A model generated the notes under the pieces. The model saw only the letters and a list, made by a program, of their open reading frames with translations. It was not told the DNA's origin and made no database searches. From the NCBI GenBank assembly GCA_945892985.1, contig CAMDDU010000037.1, positions 1 through 44,636 of the forward strand: a stretch of 44,636 nt of DNA, written 5' to 3'. A program made the translations under genes and the position numbers. Positions 1-8,540 of this stretch are shown in pieces. The stretch is from CAITSH01 sp945892985 (GTDB taxonomy: Bacteria; Pseudomonadota; Gammaproteobacteria; Burkholderiales; SG8-39). Positions within the stretch are counted from its first letter, which is position 1. Each line of letters opens with the position of its first letter.

Positions 1-40
1 TGCCACTCACAGGAGAGGTGCGCCCTGCGTGAGGAAATAG

Positions 41-63
41 CGGGGGCATAGCCCCCTTTCTTC
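41..63 (+). terminator. Rho-independent terminator of an upstream gene
   Basis: The hairpin GGGGGC-ATA-GCCCCC (42-56) is followed by TTTCTTCC. It lies just after in-frame stops at 30-32 (TGA) and 38-40 (TAG), so a plus-strand gene probably ends inside the first 40 bases. Too little of that gene is present to identify it. Confidence 0.6.
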
Positions 64-123
64 CACATTTTCGCCCGATTTATCATCAAATTGACTTTGA
101 TTCCAACGTTTCTCGTCTCAACT

Positions 124-140
124 ATCACTTGTTCAGTGAT
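124..140. promoter_or_regulatory. Inverted repeat ATCACT-N5-AGTGAT
   Basis: A perfect 6-bp inverted repeat with a 5-base spacer lies in the 230-bp leader between the terminator at 41-63 and the first gene. It could be a regulator site or a small hairpin. No clear -35/-10 pair was found with it, so the role is a guess. Confidence 0.25.
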
Positions 141-271
141 TCCCTAGGTGCGGATCGCCACGCTTTGCGCTAATGTTTCAAGTGGAAACGGTGCGATGGT
201 CTCTCTGGCGCAAAGTCGCCTGCTTGGAGCTGATCCGCCACCGCCCCATTAATTGACTAAGGACCGACTGT

Positions 272-883
272 ATGCTCGCTCTGGTCATATTCGGGATTCT
301 CATCGCCTACCTCGCGATCACCATTTTTTTTGTGCGCGCGACGCTGCGCTCTGCGCGCGAAGCCGGTCTTGCCACAAAACAGCGCTGGGTGCGCGGCGGG
401 CTTGTCGCGCTGGTGTTCTACCTCATCCCGTTCTGGGACTGGATTCCGACGGTAGTGGCGCATCAATACTACTGCGCGACGGAGGCGAAGTTTGAGGTCT
501 ATAAAACGATTGAGCAGTGGAAAGCCGAGAACGCGGAGGTGGTGCAGGAGTTGCGATATGACCCACAAGCGAAATTTACTCAGATTGGCGATCTAGAACG
601 ATTTCCATTGAATCAACGAATTGTTTCGGAGCGGATAGCCGCCAAGAACATTGTTTTGTCGGTTAAGCTTGAAAGTGCGCGGATCGTCGATTTAAAAAGC
701 GGCAAAGTATTGGCGCGATATGCTGATTTTCGTGCTGGATATCCCTCGTTAGGTGTCGGCGGTGCGGCCGCTTGGAAGTTTTGGCTTAAGCGAGAGGGTT
801 GTGAGGACGAAGCTCTTCGCGTCGGGCCGCAATTTGCATCATACGTATCTGCATGGGCAAAACTAGGCCGAGAGCAAAAATGA
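272..883 (+). CDS. Small inner-membrane protein coupled to the RTX lipase gene (candidate immunity/partner)
   Basis: This 203-residue protein is not assigned to a named family. Residues 1-22 form a hydrophobic membrane segment, and a second one follows at about 43-62 (ALVFYLIPFWDWIPTVV). The remaining ~140 residues are soluble and hold a motif HQYYC followed by a charged stretch. The start ATG has a good Shine-Dalgarno AAGGA at 259-263. The stop TGA overlaps the ATG of the next gene as ATGA (880-883), so the two are translationally coupled. Base composition is clearly more AT-rich than in most of the window. A short membrane protein directly upstream of a lipase-type exoprotein is a layout seen for effector/immunity pairs or dedicated chaperones, but that role is inferred from position only. 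Confidence 0.8.
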   Translation: MLALVIFGILIAYLAITIFFVRATLRSAREAGLATKQRWVRGGLVALVFYLIPFWDWIPTVVAHQYYCATEAKFEVYKTIEQWKAENAEVVQELRYDPQAKFTQIGDLERFPLNQRIVSERIAAKNIVLSVKLESARIVDLKSGKVLARYADFRAGYPSLGVGGAAAWKFWLKREGCEDEALRVGPQFASYVSAWAKLGREQK

Positions 884-3800
884 CCAATCCAAAAATTGCC
901 CAAATGGCATTGCTGGCTGAGGCCAGCTATGGAAGCTTTCAGGAAGCCACGCCGATTCCAGACGAAGTAAAGCGTGCGCTTGCTGCGGAGGATGTATCTC
1001 AAATACAAATTATTGATCTGCGACGAAATTTCTCGTTGCTTTATCATCTCTCGAATAGGGATAGTGGTTTCTCAGCAACGTTATTTCAAGCAGCCGGGAG
1101 TAATAGCGGCACGGGTCTGACGCTTGCAATCCGTGGAACCGAGCCCTTCGCGCAAGCCGGCGTAGATCTTGTTCAGGCCGATCTCGGTGGCATAGTTTTA
1201 GAAGGCGCCGCCCTGTACCAGATTGTCGATCTTTACAATTATTGGAAACAGCTCACCGCCAGCTCCGGTGCAACGGTGCGCCTTGCGCGCATTGCTGAAA
1301 CGAATGACCCGCTCAGCGCCGGTTTGTTCGCGGCGGTGACATTGCCCGGCAGGGACAGCAGTTTCCGCCGCATCGAATTTTTTGACCAGGTGAACGCCGG
1401 GCTGGGGGTTATTAATGGACCGGTATCCAATGTCGCGGTGACCGGCCACAGTCTTGGCGGCCATCTTGCGACGGCGTTTCAGCGTCTCTTTTCGGGCATT
1501 GTCAGTGAGGTCTACACCGTCAATGGCGCCGGGACGCGCGACAGCGACAGCATCAGCCGATTTTTCGATGTCCTTGCCGGCCATGCGACGTCCTTCGATG
1601 CTGCCCGGGTAAGCAATATCTACGGCTCAGCCGGGCCGAACGTGGTGTCCGGCGAGCTGGTCTATGCCCAGATCGGCGGGCGCAGCCAAATCTATACCGA
1701 GAGCATCAGCGACGTGGGCGGGCATGGCGGGAGGCAAATGACAGACAGCGCCGCCGTCTACGATTTGTTTATCCGCGCGGATAATCGCCTCAAGATGCAA
1801 ACCGCAGGGGAGCTTGGCGTGTCGCTGCTGGGGGTGTTCAAGGCCGGCGAGTCCGATGCGCGGTTCACGCTCGAGTCGGTGGTGAATGCCTTTGGCCGGC
1901 TGCTGCTGCCCGGCTACGCGCCCATCGCGCGGGAACTTGCCGATGACCGCGACGGCTTGCATAGCCGCATCATCGCCATTCGCGAGGCGCTGCCTGCAGC
2001 GGCCGGCGACTTGGGCGTTGAAGCGCTTGTCGGCAAGTCGGCGGCGCAATTGTTCACGCTCGCCAGCACCGATATGGCCTATCGCTACGCGCTGCGGGAA
2101 TTCAACCCTTTTGCCCTGACCGGGATCGATTACGCACGGCACAACATCGGCGGGCGGCTGGATGACTTTGACGCGGCAAGCGGCCTTGGCCTGTCGGCAC
2201 AGTGGCTGCAGTCGCGCTCACACATGCTGCATGCACTGCTCGATTACAACCTCGTCGACGGCAGCATCAATGCCGCAGCGATCGGCGGGCATTTTGAAGA
2301 CCGGCCGCGCGATATTATTTTCGGCCCGCTTGACAGTACCACGGCGCGCATTGTGTTCGGCGGCGACGGCCAGTCGCTGGTGACCAGCGGGTCGGCTGTC
2401 GGTGACAGCCTGTTCGGCGCCTCCGGCGACGACAGCCTGAGCGGACGGGCCGGCGACGATTATCTCGAGGGCGGCCTGGGCGCGGACACGCTTGACGGCG
2501 GCAGCGGCAATGACAGGCTGTTGGGCGGCGGTGGCGACGATACGCTTATCGCCGGTGGCGGCACCGATGTGCTGGATGGCGGCGGCGGGTTTGACCGCTA
2601 TTACGCCGAGGCGGGTCAAGGCCGGGTTGTTATTCGCGATGGCGATGGCGCGGGGCAGGTTTTCCTTTCGGGCGAGCCGGTTGCCGGCGGCGCAAGCCAA
2701 TCGGGGAACAGCTATGTCAACGAGGAGGGCGGTTTCAAGCTTTCCTTTGTTGGTGACCTCGATGCGGCCGGCACGCTGGTCATCGGCGATGCGCTGCATA
2801 TTGAAAACTTCCACAACGGCGACCTTGGCATCGTGCTCGAGGGCGTGGCGTCTTCCGGCTTGCCGGTGGCGGATTTTGAATATTCGCGCTATTCCTTTCC
2901 TGACAATGTCGTCTTCGATGATCAGGATCCGGATGCTGCCGGCCTGTATTTTGGCAGCGCCGGCAACGACGTTTTTTCGTATGGCGAGGTGGACCTCGCT
3001 TTCCCATCGATCGGCAACGATGCCGATCGCAGAGTCGTGATTGAGGTTCTGGGCGAGCACTATCGTGGCTGGGGCGGTAAGGACGTGTATCACGGCGCGT
3101 ATCACTATAGCGACACGTTTTTCGGCGATGGCGGTGACGACTTTATTTTTGGCGGCGACCTGGGCGCGGGCTATGTTCCCTTTGAGGGCGCCAGCGACGC
3201 GGATGTGCTTTACGGCGGGGGTGGCCGCGACCGCATTGTCGGCGGCAAGGGTAACGACGTTTTGTACGGCGACTTTGGCCGCGCTGTAATCGCGGTTTTC
3301 GGCCCCGGTGGCCCGGCCGACTTCAGCACTTCTTTTGGCGCCACAGCGGCGGACTTGGCGAGGTTGCAAAGAGTGTCGCTGGACGCCTGGTCGGCGCTGC
3401 GCGGGGTGTCGCCCGGGACGTCGCTCCAGGTGGCGGCCGAGGGGCGCACGTTCTCGGGGCAATCCTTGCTTTACGACGACGCCGCCGGGCATGGCTTCGA
3501 GGCGGCCTTGCGCGATTATCTTGGCCTCGCTTATGGCGAAAGTCTCCAGGGCTTCTACGACGACGCGCTCTCGGGCGGGCGCGGTAATGACCGCATCTTT
3601 GGCGGCTACGGTTCCGATACGCTGCGCGGCGAAGAGGGCGATGACTTCATCGAGGGCGACGCGCCTGGTCTCGCGGGTTTTCGCCTGCCGCCGGAACTGC
3701 GCGTACTGCTCGGCCGGCCGGGGGACGATTTTCTTGATGGCGGCGAGGGCAATGACAGCCTGCAGGACGTCTTCGGTGGCAACGACGCTTTTTATGGCGG

Positions 3801-5406
3801 TGCCGGCAATGACGTTTTGTACAGTCAAGATACGCTTGTTGATGTTGATGCTGATGCTGATGCTGAGGACGCGGTTAGCGCCGGCTATGCAAACTATCTT
3901 TCCGGCGGCGACGGCAATGACACGCTGACCTCGTATAACGGATCGGTGGCGGGCTTCGATTATGTCGATGGCGGCAGTGGTGACGATACGCTGGTGGCGA
4001 GCTGCGGCGTAAGCGCGGGCGGCGGCTATTTGATGGTGTTGGGTGGCGGGGGCGACGACGCCATTTTTGTCAGCAGCATCAATGGCCATGTCGACGGCGG
4101 TGAAGGCAATGACAGCATTCTGCTCGAAGTCCCGGATTACGACATCGACGCCGGGGAGCAGAACGACACCGGCAAGCTGTTCGTTTTCGGCGGCGCCGGG
4201 GACGACGCAATTGTCGCCGAAGGGCCGGTCGATATTGACGGCGGGGAGGGTGGCGATACGATTGAATGGTCGGCCACCTATATGCAGACCGTCGGCGGGT
4301 TTATTCGCGGTGGCGCGGGAAACGATGCCATCAGCGTTTCCGGACCGGTCAATGTTGACGCCGGCAGTGGCGATGATGCGATCCGCGTCACTCTGGGCGC
4401 CGGCCGTATCATCACCGGTGGTGGTAGTGACAGCGTGACAATCTGCGCCTCGGCGGGCGAGGCCAGCGAGTTGGTGCTCGAGGCAGGCGCCACCGATACA
4501 TTGGTGTTTGAGCGCGCACCCGGCGTCGGGGCGTCTGCGGCGGACTTGCGCATGCAGCGTGCCGGCCACGACTTGCAACTTGATCTGGTCGAGACCGCCC
4601 TCGGCGGGGCGCAGACGCTGCAGGCGAGCGTGCATGTGCTGGGCTGGTTCGCCGGCGGCGCCAGCCAGCTGGCCAGTATCAGCGTGGAAGGCGGGCGCAG
4701 TTGGTCGCCGACCGAGGTGGCGAGCATCATTGCGCAGTCATCCCTGGCCGCCGGATCGGGCGAGCCCGCGGCAGTAGAGGCGCAAAGCGGTGGCGCGCTA
4801 CCGCCGCCGCCCGCAATGGCCGATTCGCCGGCGAGGGTGGCCACATTGGCGCTGACGCCATCAGTGCCGCCCGATTTCAACGCTGTGGAAGTGGCGCAAA
4901 TCGGTGCCGCCCTTGGCGCGCCCGCCGCCTTGATTTCCGCTGCTGTCGCGCCCAGGGTATCGGCTGTGTCAGTTGCGGACGCTGATGAGATGGCCGTCAC
5001 CGACCGTGCGGAGCCGGGCCAGGCTGAGGATCCGGTCGCAGCGTTCCTGGCGCAGATCGCCGCAGATCGTGCGGCGGATTTATCATTTGCCGCTTCACTG
5101 CAAACGCGCAGCCAGTCCGGGGAGCCGCAAGCGCCCTTGAATCTTTCGCGCCCGGGCCAGACCGTGGCGCAGTGGAGTGCTTTGCATGCCTACATGGATA
5201 CGCTGCTGTCTGAAGCGGACACAGACCAGCGCTACGCTGCGGTGGCCGAGCGAAATTTTGGCCAAGCCGGCGTGCCCGGGGTGCTTGGCAACGACCTATT
5301 CCCCCCCGGTGTTGCCGCTGCCGCATTGCTTGGAATTCGCGATGGCGGCCTCGGCGAAATGCGCCCGCTGCAGGGCTTGTCGGAAGGCTTCGCCCGATTG
5401 GTTTGA
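880..5406 (+). CDS. Lipase-domain RTX calcium-binding exoprotein
   Basis: The protein has 1508 residues. The start is set at the ATG that overlaps the previous stop (ATGA); an in-frame ATG at 853 would add nine residues. The N-terminal ~400 residues resemble class 3 lipases and carry the nucleophile elbow GHSLGG with Ser191. The middle and C-terminal parts hold many glycine/aspartate nonapeptides (GGxGxDxLx): clear blocks at about residues 512-577, 747-797, 898-927, 947-984 and 1007-1044, then more degenerate ones to about 1190. These bind calcium and fold outside the cell in RTX proteins. A short Asp/Ala run sits near residue 990, and an Ala/Pro-rich stretch covers about 1290-1370. No Sec signal peptide is seen, which fits type I secretion, but no ABC/MFP secretion genes lie in the window. 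It is likely a secreted lipase or toxin; the substrate is unknown. Confidence 0.85.
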   Translation: MTNPKIAQMALLAEASYGSFQEATPIPDEVKRALAAEDVSQIQIIDLRRNFSLLYHLSNRDSGFSATLFQAAGSNSGTGLTLAIRGTEPFAQAGVDLVQADLGGIVLEGAALYQIVDLYNYWKQLTASSGATVRLARIAETNDPLSAGLFAAVTLPGRDSSFRRIEFFDQVNAGLGVINGPVSNVAVTGHSLGGHLATAFQRLFSGIVSEVYTVNGAGTRDSDSISRFFDVLAGHATSFDAARVSNIYGSAGPNVVSGELVYAQIGGRSQIYTESISDVGGHGGRQMTDSAAVYDLFIRADNRLKMQTAGELGVSLLGVFKAGESDARFTLESVVNAFGRLLLPGYAPIARELADDRDGLHSRIIAIREALPAAAGDLGVEALVGKSAAQLFTLASTDMAYRYALREFNPFALTGIDYARHNIGGRLDDFDAASGLGLSAQWLQSRSHMLHALLDYNLVDGSINAAAIGGHFEDRPRDIIFGPLDSTTARIVFGGDGQSLVTSGSAVGDSLFGASGDDSLSGRAGDDYLEGGLGADTLDGGSGNDRLLGGGGDDTLIAGGGTDVLDGGGGFDRYYAEAGQGRVVIRDGDGAGQVFLSGEPVAGGASQSGNSYVNEEGGFKLSFVGDLDAAGTLVIGDALHIENFHNGDLGIVLEGVASSGLPVADFEYSRYSFPDNVVFDDQDPDAAGLYFGSAGNDVFSYGEVDLAFPSIGNDADRRVVIEVLGEHYRGWGGKDVYHGAYHYSDTFFGDGGDDFIFGGDLGAGYVPFEGASDADVLYGGGGRDRIVGGKGNDVLYGDFGRAVIAVFGPGGPADFSTSFGATAADLARLQRVSLDAWSALRGVSPGTSLQVAAEGRTFSGQSLLYDDAAGHGFEAALRDYLGLAYGESLQGFYDDALSGGRGNDRIFGGYGSDTLRGEEGDDFIEGDAPGLAGFRLPPELRVLLGRPGDDFLDGGEGNDSLQDVFGGNDAFYGGAGNDVLYSQDTLVDVDADADAEDAVSAGYANYLSGGDGNDTLTSYNGSVAGFDYVDGGSGDDTLVASCGVSAGGGYLMVLGGGGDDAIFVSSINGHVDGGEGNDSILLEVPDYDIDAGEQNDTGKLFVFGGAGDDAIVAEGPVDIDGGEGGDTIEWSATYMQTVGGFIRGGAGNDAISVSGPVNVDAGSGDDAIRVTLGAGRIITGGGSDSVTICASAGEASELVLEAGATDTLVFERAPGVGASAADLRMQRAGHDLQLDLVETALGGAQTLQASVHVLGWFAGGASQLASISVEGGRSWSPTEVASIIAQSSLAAGSGEPAAVEAQSGGALPPPPAMADSPARVATLALTPSVPPDFNAVEVAQIGAALGAPAALISAAVAPRVSAVSVADADEMAVTDRAEPGQAEDPVAAFLAQIAADRAADLSFAASLQTRSQSGEPQAPLNLSRPGQTVAQWSALHAYMDTLLSEADTDQRYAAVAERNFGQAGVPGVLGNDLFPPGVAAAALLGIRDGGLGEMRPLQGLSEGFARLV

Positions 5407-5640
5407 GCGTGTTTTGGCGGTTCGGGTCGGCTCGGTCCAAGGCAAGCTTCCCGGCGACGCCATCGCCGGCAGCTGATTAGGCTTGATTCCAATCAAAGTT
5501 CCGTATTTTTACGCGGCGATTGCATATATGCCGCAAGCATAGAGCGGTCTTTTTGAATTAGACTGTTGCACGGTGTCGGACAAGTCGTGTTTTTTAAGAT
5601 TGTTCGGCATGGAGTAAGAGCGCAAGTGGGAGCACAGCAC

Positions 5641-6168
5641 ATGTCGCTTATTCGGGGTCTGCTGTATTGGTTATTTGCTGTACTTGGAGCTGCGAGCGCC
5701 CTGCCTGCGTTCGCCTTGGAAAAAACCCACCTCGAAATCGGCGAGGTGCTGCAGATGCGCGATTACCTGGTCGCGCCCGACCACAAGTCCCATGCGGTGC
5801 TGCAGGCCGACGGCAATCTGTGCGTTTATTTTGGCGACAAGCCGGCCAAGGATCCGGGCCAGAGCCAGAGTCTGTGGTGCTCGGGTTCGGCCCGCAATAC
5901 CAGCAGTTATTACGCCCAGCTTCGCCCGGATGCCAACCTGTGCATTTATCGTGGGGTGGTGCCTCCGGCTGACGGCAGAGAGGGCAGCAGCATTTGGTGC
6001 TGGGGTGACAAGACCCACGTGGGCGGCCGCTATGTGCTGCGGGTCGAGGGGGCGGCTTTGTGTGCCTACGAGTTTCTTGCGTTCTCGGGTAACACCACGC
6101 CACGCCCGCCGCGCTTGTTGTGGGCCTCGCGCAAGCTCAACAAGCTGAGCGGGTTTATCGCGCGCTGA
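5641..6168 (+). CDS. Secreted small lectin-like (bulb-type) protein
   Basis: This is a 175-residue protein with a Sec signal peptide of about 25 residues (cleavage after AFA). The mature part contains spaced repeats of the form A-x-L-x-x-D-x-N-L-C-x-Y (QADGNLCVY, RPDANLCIY, then a weaker GAALCAY). These resemble the QxDxNxVxY signature of bulb-type mannose-binding lectins, here with a cysteine in each repeat and extra LWC/IWC motifs, so disulfides are likely. The start at 5641 is preferred because GGGAG (5628-5632) lies 8 bases upstream and the signal peptide begins there. It is a single gene, 234 bp after the RTX gene. Sugar binding is inferred from the repeat pattern. Confidence 0.75.
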   Translation: MSLIRGLLYWLFAVLGAASALPAFALEKTHLEIGEVLQMRDYLVAPDHKSHAVLQADGNLCVYFGDKPAKDPGQSQSLWCSGSARNTSSYYAQLRPDANLCIYRGVVPPADGREGSSIWCWGDKTHVGGRYVLRVEGAALCAYEFLAFSGNTTPRPPRLLWASRKLNKLSGFIAR

Positions 6169-6210
6169 GCCGCGCGACAGCGCCCGGGGCTGCTGTGATA
6201 AACATACAGC

Positions 6211-6245
6211 GGCTGGAAATGGCCGTCTGGCGCGGCTTTTCAGCC
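6211..6245. repeat. 3' hairpin element, copy 1 (GGCTGGAAA...TTTTCAGCC)
   Basis: The stem GGCTGGAAA/TTTTCAGCC (one G-T pair) continues, after a two-base bulge, as GCCG/CGGC. It sits between two convergent genes, 42 bp after the lectin-like gene and 13 bp before the reductase stop. It shares the core GCTGGAAATG and CTGGCG with the hairpin at 43709-43739. A transcription-ending or mRNA-stabilising role is likely, but there is no T-tract. Confidence 0.6.
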
Positions 6246-6258
6246 GATTGCCGGCAGA

Positions 6259-7281
6259 TCAGGCCTTGTCGGCGGCGGTGGTGAACGAGTCGGCGTAGAA
6301 CGCGTCTTCGGGCAGCCCGCACTTGCCGACAAAATCGCGCTTGGCGCTGTCGACCATGATGGGCACGCCGCAGGCATAGACCTGATGGCCCGAAAGGTCG
6401 GGGAAATCGGCCATCACCGCCTGGTGCACAAAGCCCGCGCGGCCGGCCCAGTCGTCCTCGGCGGTCGCTTCTGACATCACTGGCACATAGCTGAAATTGT
6501 TGTGCTCGGCCGCCCACTGCTTGACGAGGGCGTCCATGTAAATGTCTTTTGGACGGCGCGCACCCCAGTACAAGACCATTTTGCGCTCGATGCCTTTGTG
6601 GAAGGCGTGCTCGAGGATGGACTTGATCGGCGCAAAGCCGGTGCCGCTGGCGACAAACACGATAGGCTTGTCGCTGTCTTCACGCAGGTAAAAACTGCCC
6701 AGGGGCAGCTCGATGCGCAGAATGTCGCGCTCCTTCATCTTGGTGAACACATGGTCGGTGAAGCTGCCGCCGGGCACGTGACGGATATGCAGTTGCACAA
6801 ACGCGTTGTTATGCGGCGCGTTGGCCATGGAGAAGCTGCGCCGCTCGCCACCCTTGAGCATGATGTCGAGGTATTGCCCGGCGAGAAATTGCAGGTGTTC
6901 GGAGGCGGGCAGTTTGAGCTCAAGAATGATGACGTCGTCGGTGACCTTGTCGAGTTTTTGCACGCGGCTGGGGACGATGCGGATGGGAATGTCGCCCAGC
7001 TCGCGCACTTTGTCGCATTCGATCACCAGGTCGGTGAGCGGTTTGGCGCAGCAGAACAGCGCCCAGCCCTCGGTCTGTTCGGCCTCGGTCAGCCATTGCG
7101 GCTGGAAGTTGCCGTAATCGACCTTGCCCTCTAGCACCTTGCCCTTGCAGGTGCCGCAAGAGCCGCCGCGGCAACTGTAAGGCAGGCCGAGGCCGTTGCG
7201 CAATGCCGCCGCCAGAACGGTTTCGCCGGGATCGGCTTGGTAGTGCTTGTCGCTGGGCTTGATGGTGATATTGATGGTCAT
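6259..7281 (-). CDS. 2Fe-2S ferredoxin/FAD/NAD(P)H reductase (CDP-6-deoxyglucoseen reductase-like)
   Basis: This is a 340-residue soluble electron-transfer flavoprotein. The N-terminal plant-type ferredoxin domain has Cys37, Cys42, Cys45 and Cys77 (SCRGGSCGTC...LFCC). The FAD-binding domain follows with RSFSMANAP, then the pyridine-nucleotide domain with VFVASGTGFAPIKS. This ferredoxin-first order is shared by CDP-6-deoxy-delta-3,4-glucoseen reductase and by oxygenase reductases. The family moves electrons from NAD(P)H to a partner, but no partner oxygenase is nearby, so the substrate is unknown. The ATG at 7281 (MTINITIKPS) is chosen over an upstream ATG at 7341 because the ferredoxin fold starts there. 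Confidence 0.88.
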   Translation of the reverse strand: MTINITIKPSDKHYQADPGETVLAAALRNGLGLPYSCRGGSCGTCKGKVLEGKVDYGNFQPQWLTEAEQTEGWALFCCAKPLTDLVIECDKVRELGDIPIRIVPSRVQKLDKVTDDVIILELKLPASEHLQFLAGQYLDIMLKGGERRSFSMANAPHNNAFVQLHIRHVPGGSFTDHVFTKMKERDILRIELPLGSFYLREDSDKPIVFVASGTGFAPIKSILEHAFHKGIERKMVLYWGARRPKDIYMDALVKQWAAEHNNFSYVPVMSEATAEDDWAGRAGFVHQAVMADFPDLSGHQVYACGVPIMVDSAKRDFVGKCGLPEDAFYADSFTTAADKA

Positions 7282-7554
7282 GGTCGGGAATGATCTGGCA
7301 GAGGTGGCGTTGCAGAGGGGCTTTTCAGGGCGGACACGCATTTTAATTCAAAGCCGCACCCCCGAACGGTTAAAGACGCGGCTTACGATGCTGTACCCGG
7401 CGCCGCCCTTGACGCAAGGCGACGAAAGTGCCGGGCGCTTGCGCTATCATCGGTGGCAAAACTATGCGGTAAACATTCTTCGTCCCCGCCGGCATCGCCG
7501 CAAGCGCGCCCGGCGTGGACCTTAATCCTGCCCCCTGGACGAGAAAGACACGCC

Positions 7555-8439
7555 ATGAGCATGTTGGTTACAGACGACGCCGAGCTCTATTATGAGCTGC
7601 ACGGAGAGGGGCCGCCCCTGGTGTTCATTCACGGCGCGAGCGGAACCCATCTTTCGTGGTGGCAACAGGTCGCTGAACTGCGTTATCACTATTCCTGCCT
7701 CATTTACGATTTGCGCGGCTATGGCCGCTCCAGGGCAAGCGGCGAATACGACCCGGGCGACGGCATGGCGCACCAGCGCGACCTTGAGCGATTGATCGCA
7801 CACGCCGGTTTTGGCGACCAGCCGCTGAACCTCATGGGGGCTTCACTCGGCACCGCCCCCGCGCTGCATTACGCGGCGGAGCATGCGCAACAAATCGCGA
7901 GCGTCATTTTGTGCTGCGGCCCGGGTTGCGTCAGCACGCCGCTCATTCGCACTGGCTGGGATGAACGGACCAAGCGCATGCAGGCGCGCTACCGCCAGGT
8001 TGACGCCTCGGCTTCACCGCTGCCGGCCGGTGTGCCCGCCGTGCGCAGCCCCGGTGAAAAAGAACGCTTCGCCACGGCCTATCACCCCTATGGCCCGGTC
8101 GGCGAGGCCATGCACCTGGATTTTCCCGCACTGACTTTTCTTTACGCCGAAATCATGGCCTCCGCAGGCGGGCCGCCCACGCCCAGTACCTTTCCGGTGT
8201 TCTCGACGCGACCGGTGAGCGCGGAGGAGGCGGCCACGCTCCACTTCCCCTTGCTGGTGGTGGGCGGCACCGAGGACCCGCTGTTTTCGGTGGCCGAGCT
8301 CGAACAGGTGGCAAGCCTTTTCCCCAATGGCCGCAGCCGCTTTTTCAAGGGCGCCGGACATCTTGCCTACTACGAACGCCCGCGCCGTTTCAACGACACG
8401 GTAATGGCGTTTTTGCGCGATCCATCGGCAGTGCGCTAG
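7555..8439 (+). CDS. Alpha/beta-fold hydrolase
   Basis: The protein has 294 residues and is probably cytoplasmic. The oxyanion-hole motif FIHGASG lies near residue 24-30. The nucleophile elbow GASLG gives Ser97. A likely acid is Asp241 in GGTEDPLF, and the likely base is His269 in GAGHLAYYERP, so the triad is complete. The family covers esterases, lactonases and peroxidases, and the substrate cannot be read from sequence. The start ATG at 7555 is chosen because homologous sequence begins at MLVTDDAELYYELHG; an upstream in-frame ATG at 7453 would add an unlikely Pro/Arg-rich leader. It is the first gene of a plus-strand run ending with dsbD and is divergent from the reductase at 7281. Confidence 0.85.
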   Translation: MSMLVTDDAELYYELHGEGPPLVFIHGASGTHLSWWQQVAELRYHYSCLIYDLRGYGRSRASGEYDPGDGMAHQRDLERLIAHAGFGDQPLNLMGASLGTAPALHYAAEHAQQIASVILCCGPGCVSTPLIRTGWDERTKRMQARYRQVDASASPLPAGVPAVRSPGEKERFATAYHPYGPVGEAMHLDFPALTFLYAEIMASAGGPPTPSTFPVFSTRPVSAEEAATLHFPLLVVGGTEDPLFSVAELEQVASLFPNGRSRFFKGAGHLAYYERPRRFNDTVMAFLRDPSAVR

Positions 8440-8540
8440 CGCCATTGCGGCTTTGGGTGGATACGCCGGTGGTGGTTGGCGGTGCGCCTGGAGCCGGGGC
8501 GGATGAAGCAGTTAAAATTCGTCATGGCGCACATTCACGC

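Noticed and set aside
91..125. TTGACT as a -35 box for the first membrane-protein gene
   Set aside because: The next -10-like sequence (AACTAT, 120-125) is 23 bases away, outside the usual range.
2218..4635. A very long open frame (805 codons) on the minus strand inside the RTX gene
   Set aside because: It is a mirror of the GC-rich repetitive RTX coding sequence; its product is a biased Ala/Val/Ile mix without any motif, and the plus strand shows clear RTX and lipase motifs.
7409..7450. TTGACG as a -35 box for the hydrolase gene
   Set aside because: No acceptable -10 hexamer at 16-18 bases; the nearest AT-rich patch is too far away.
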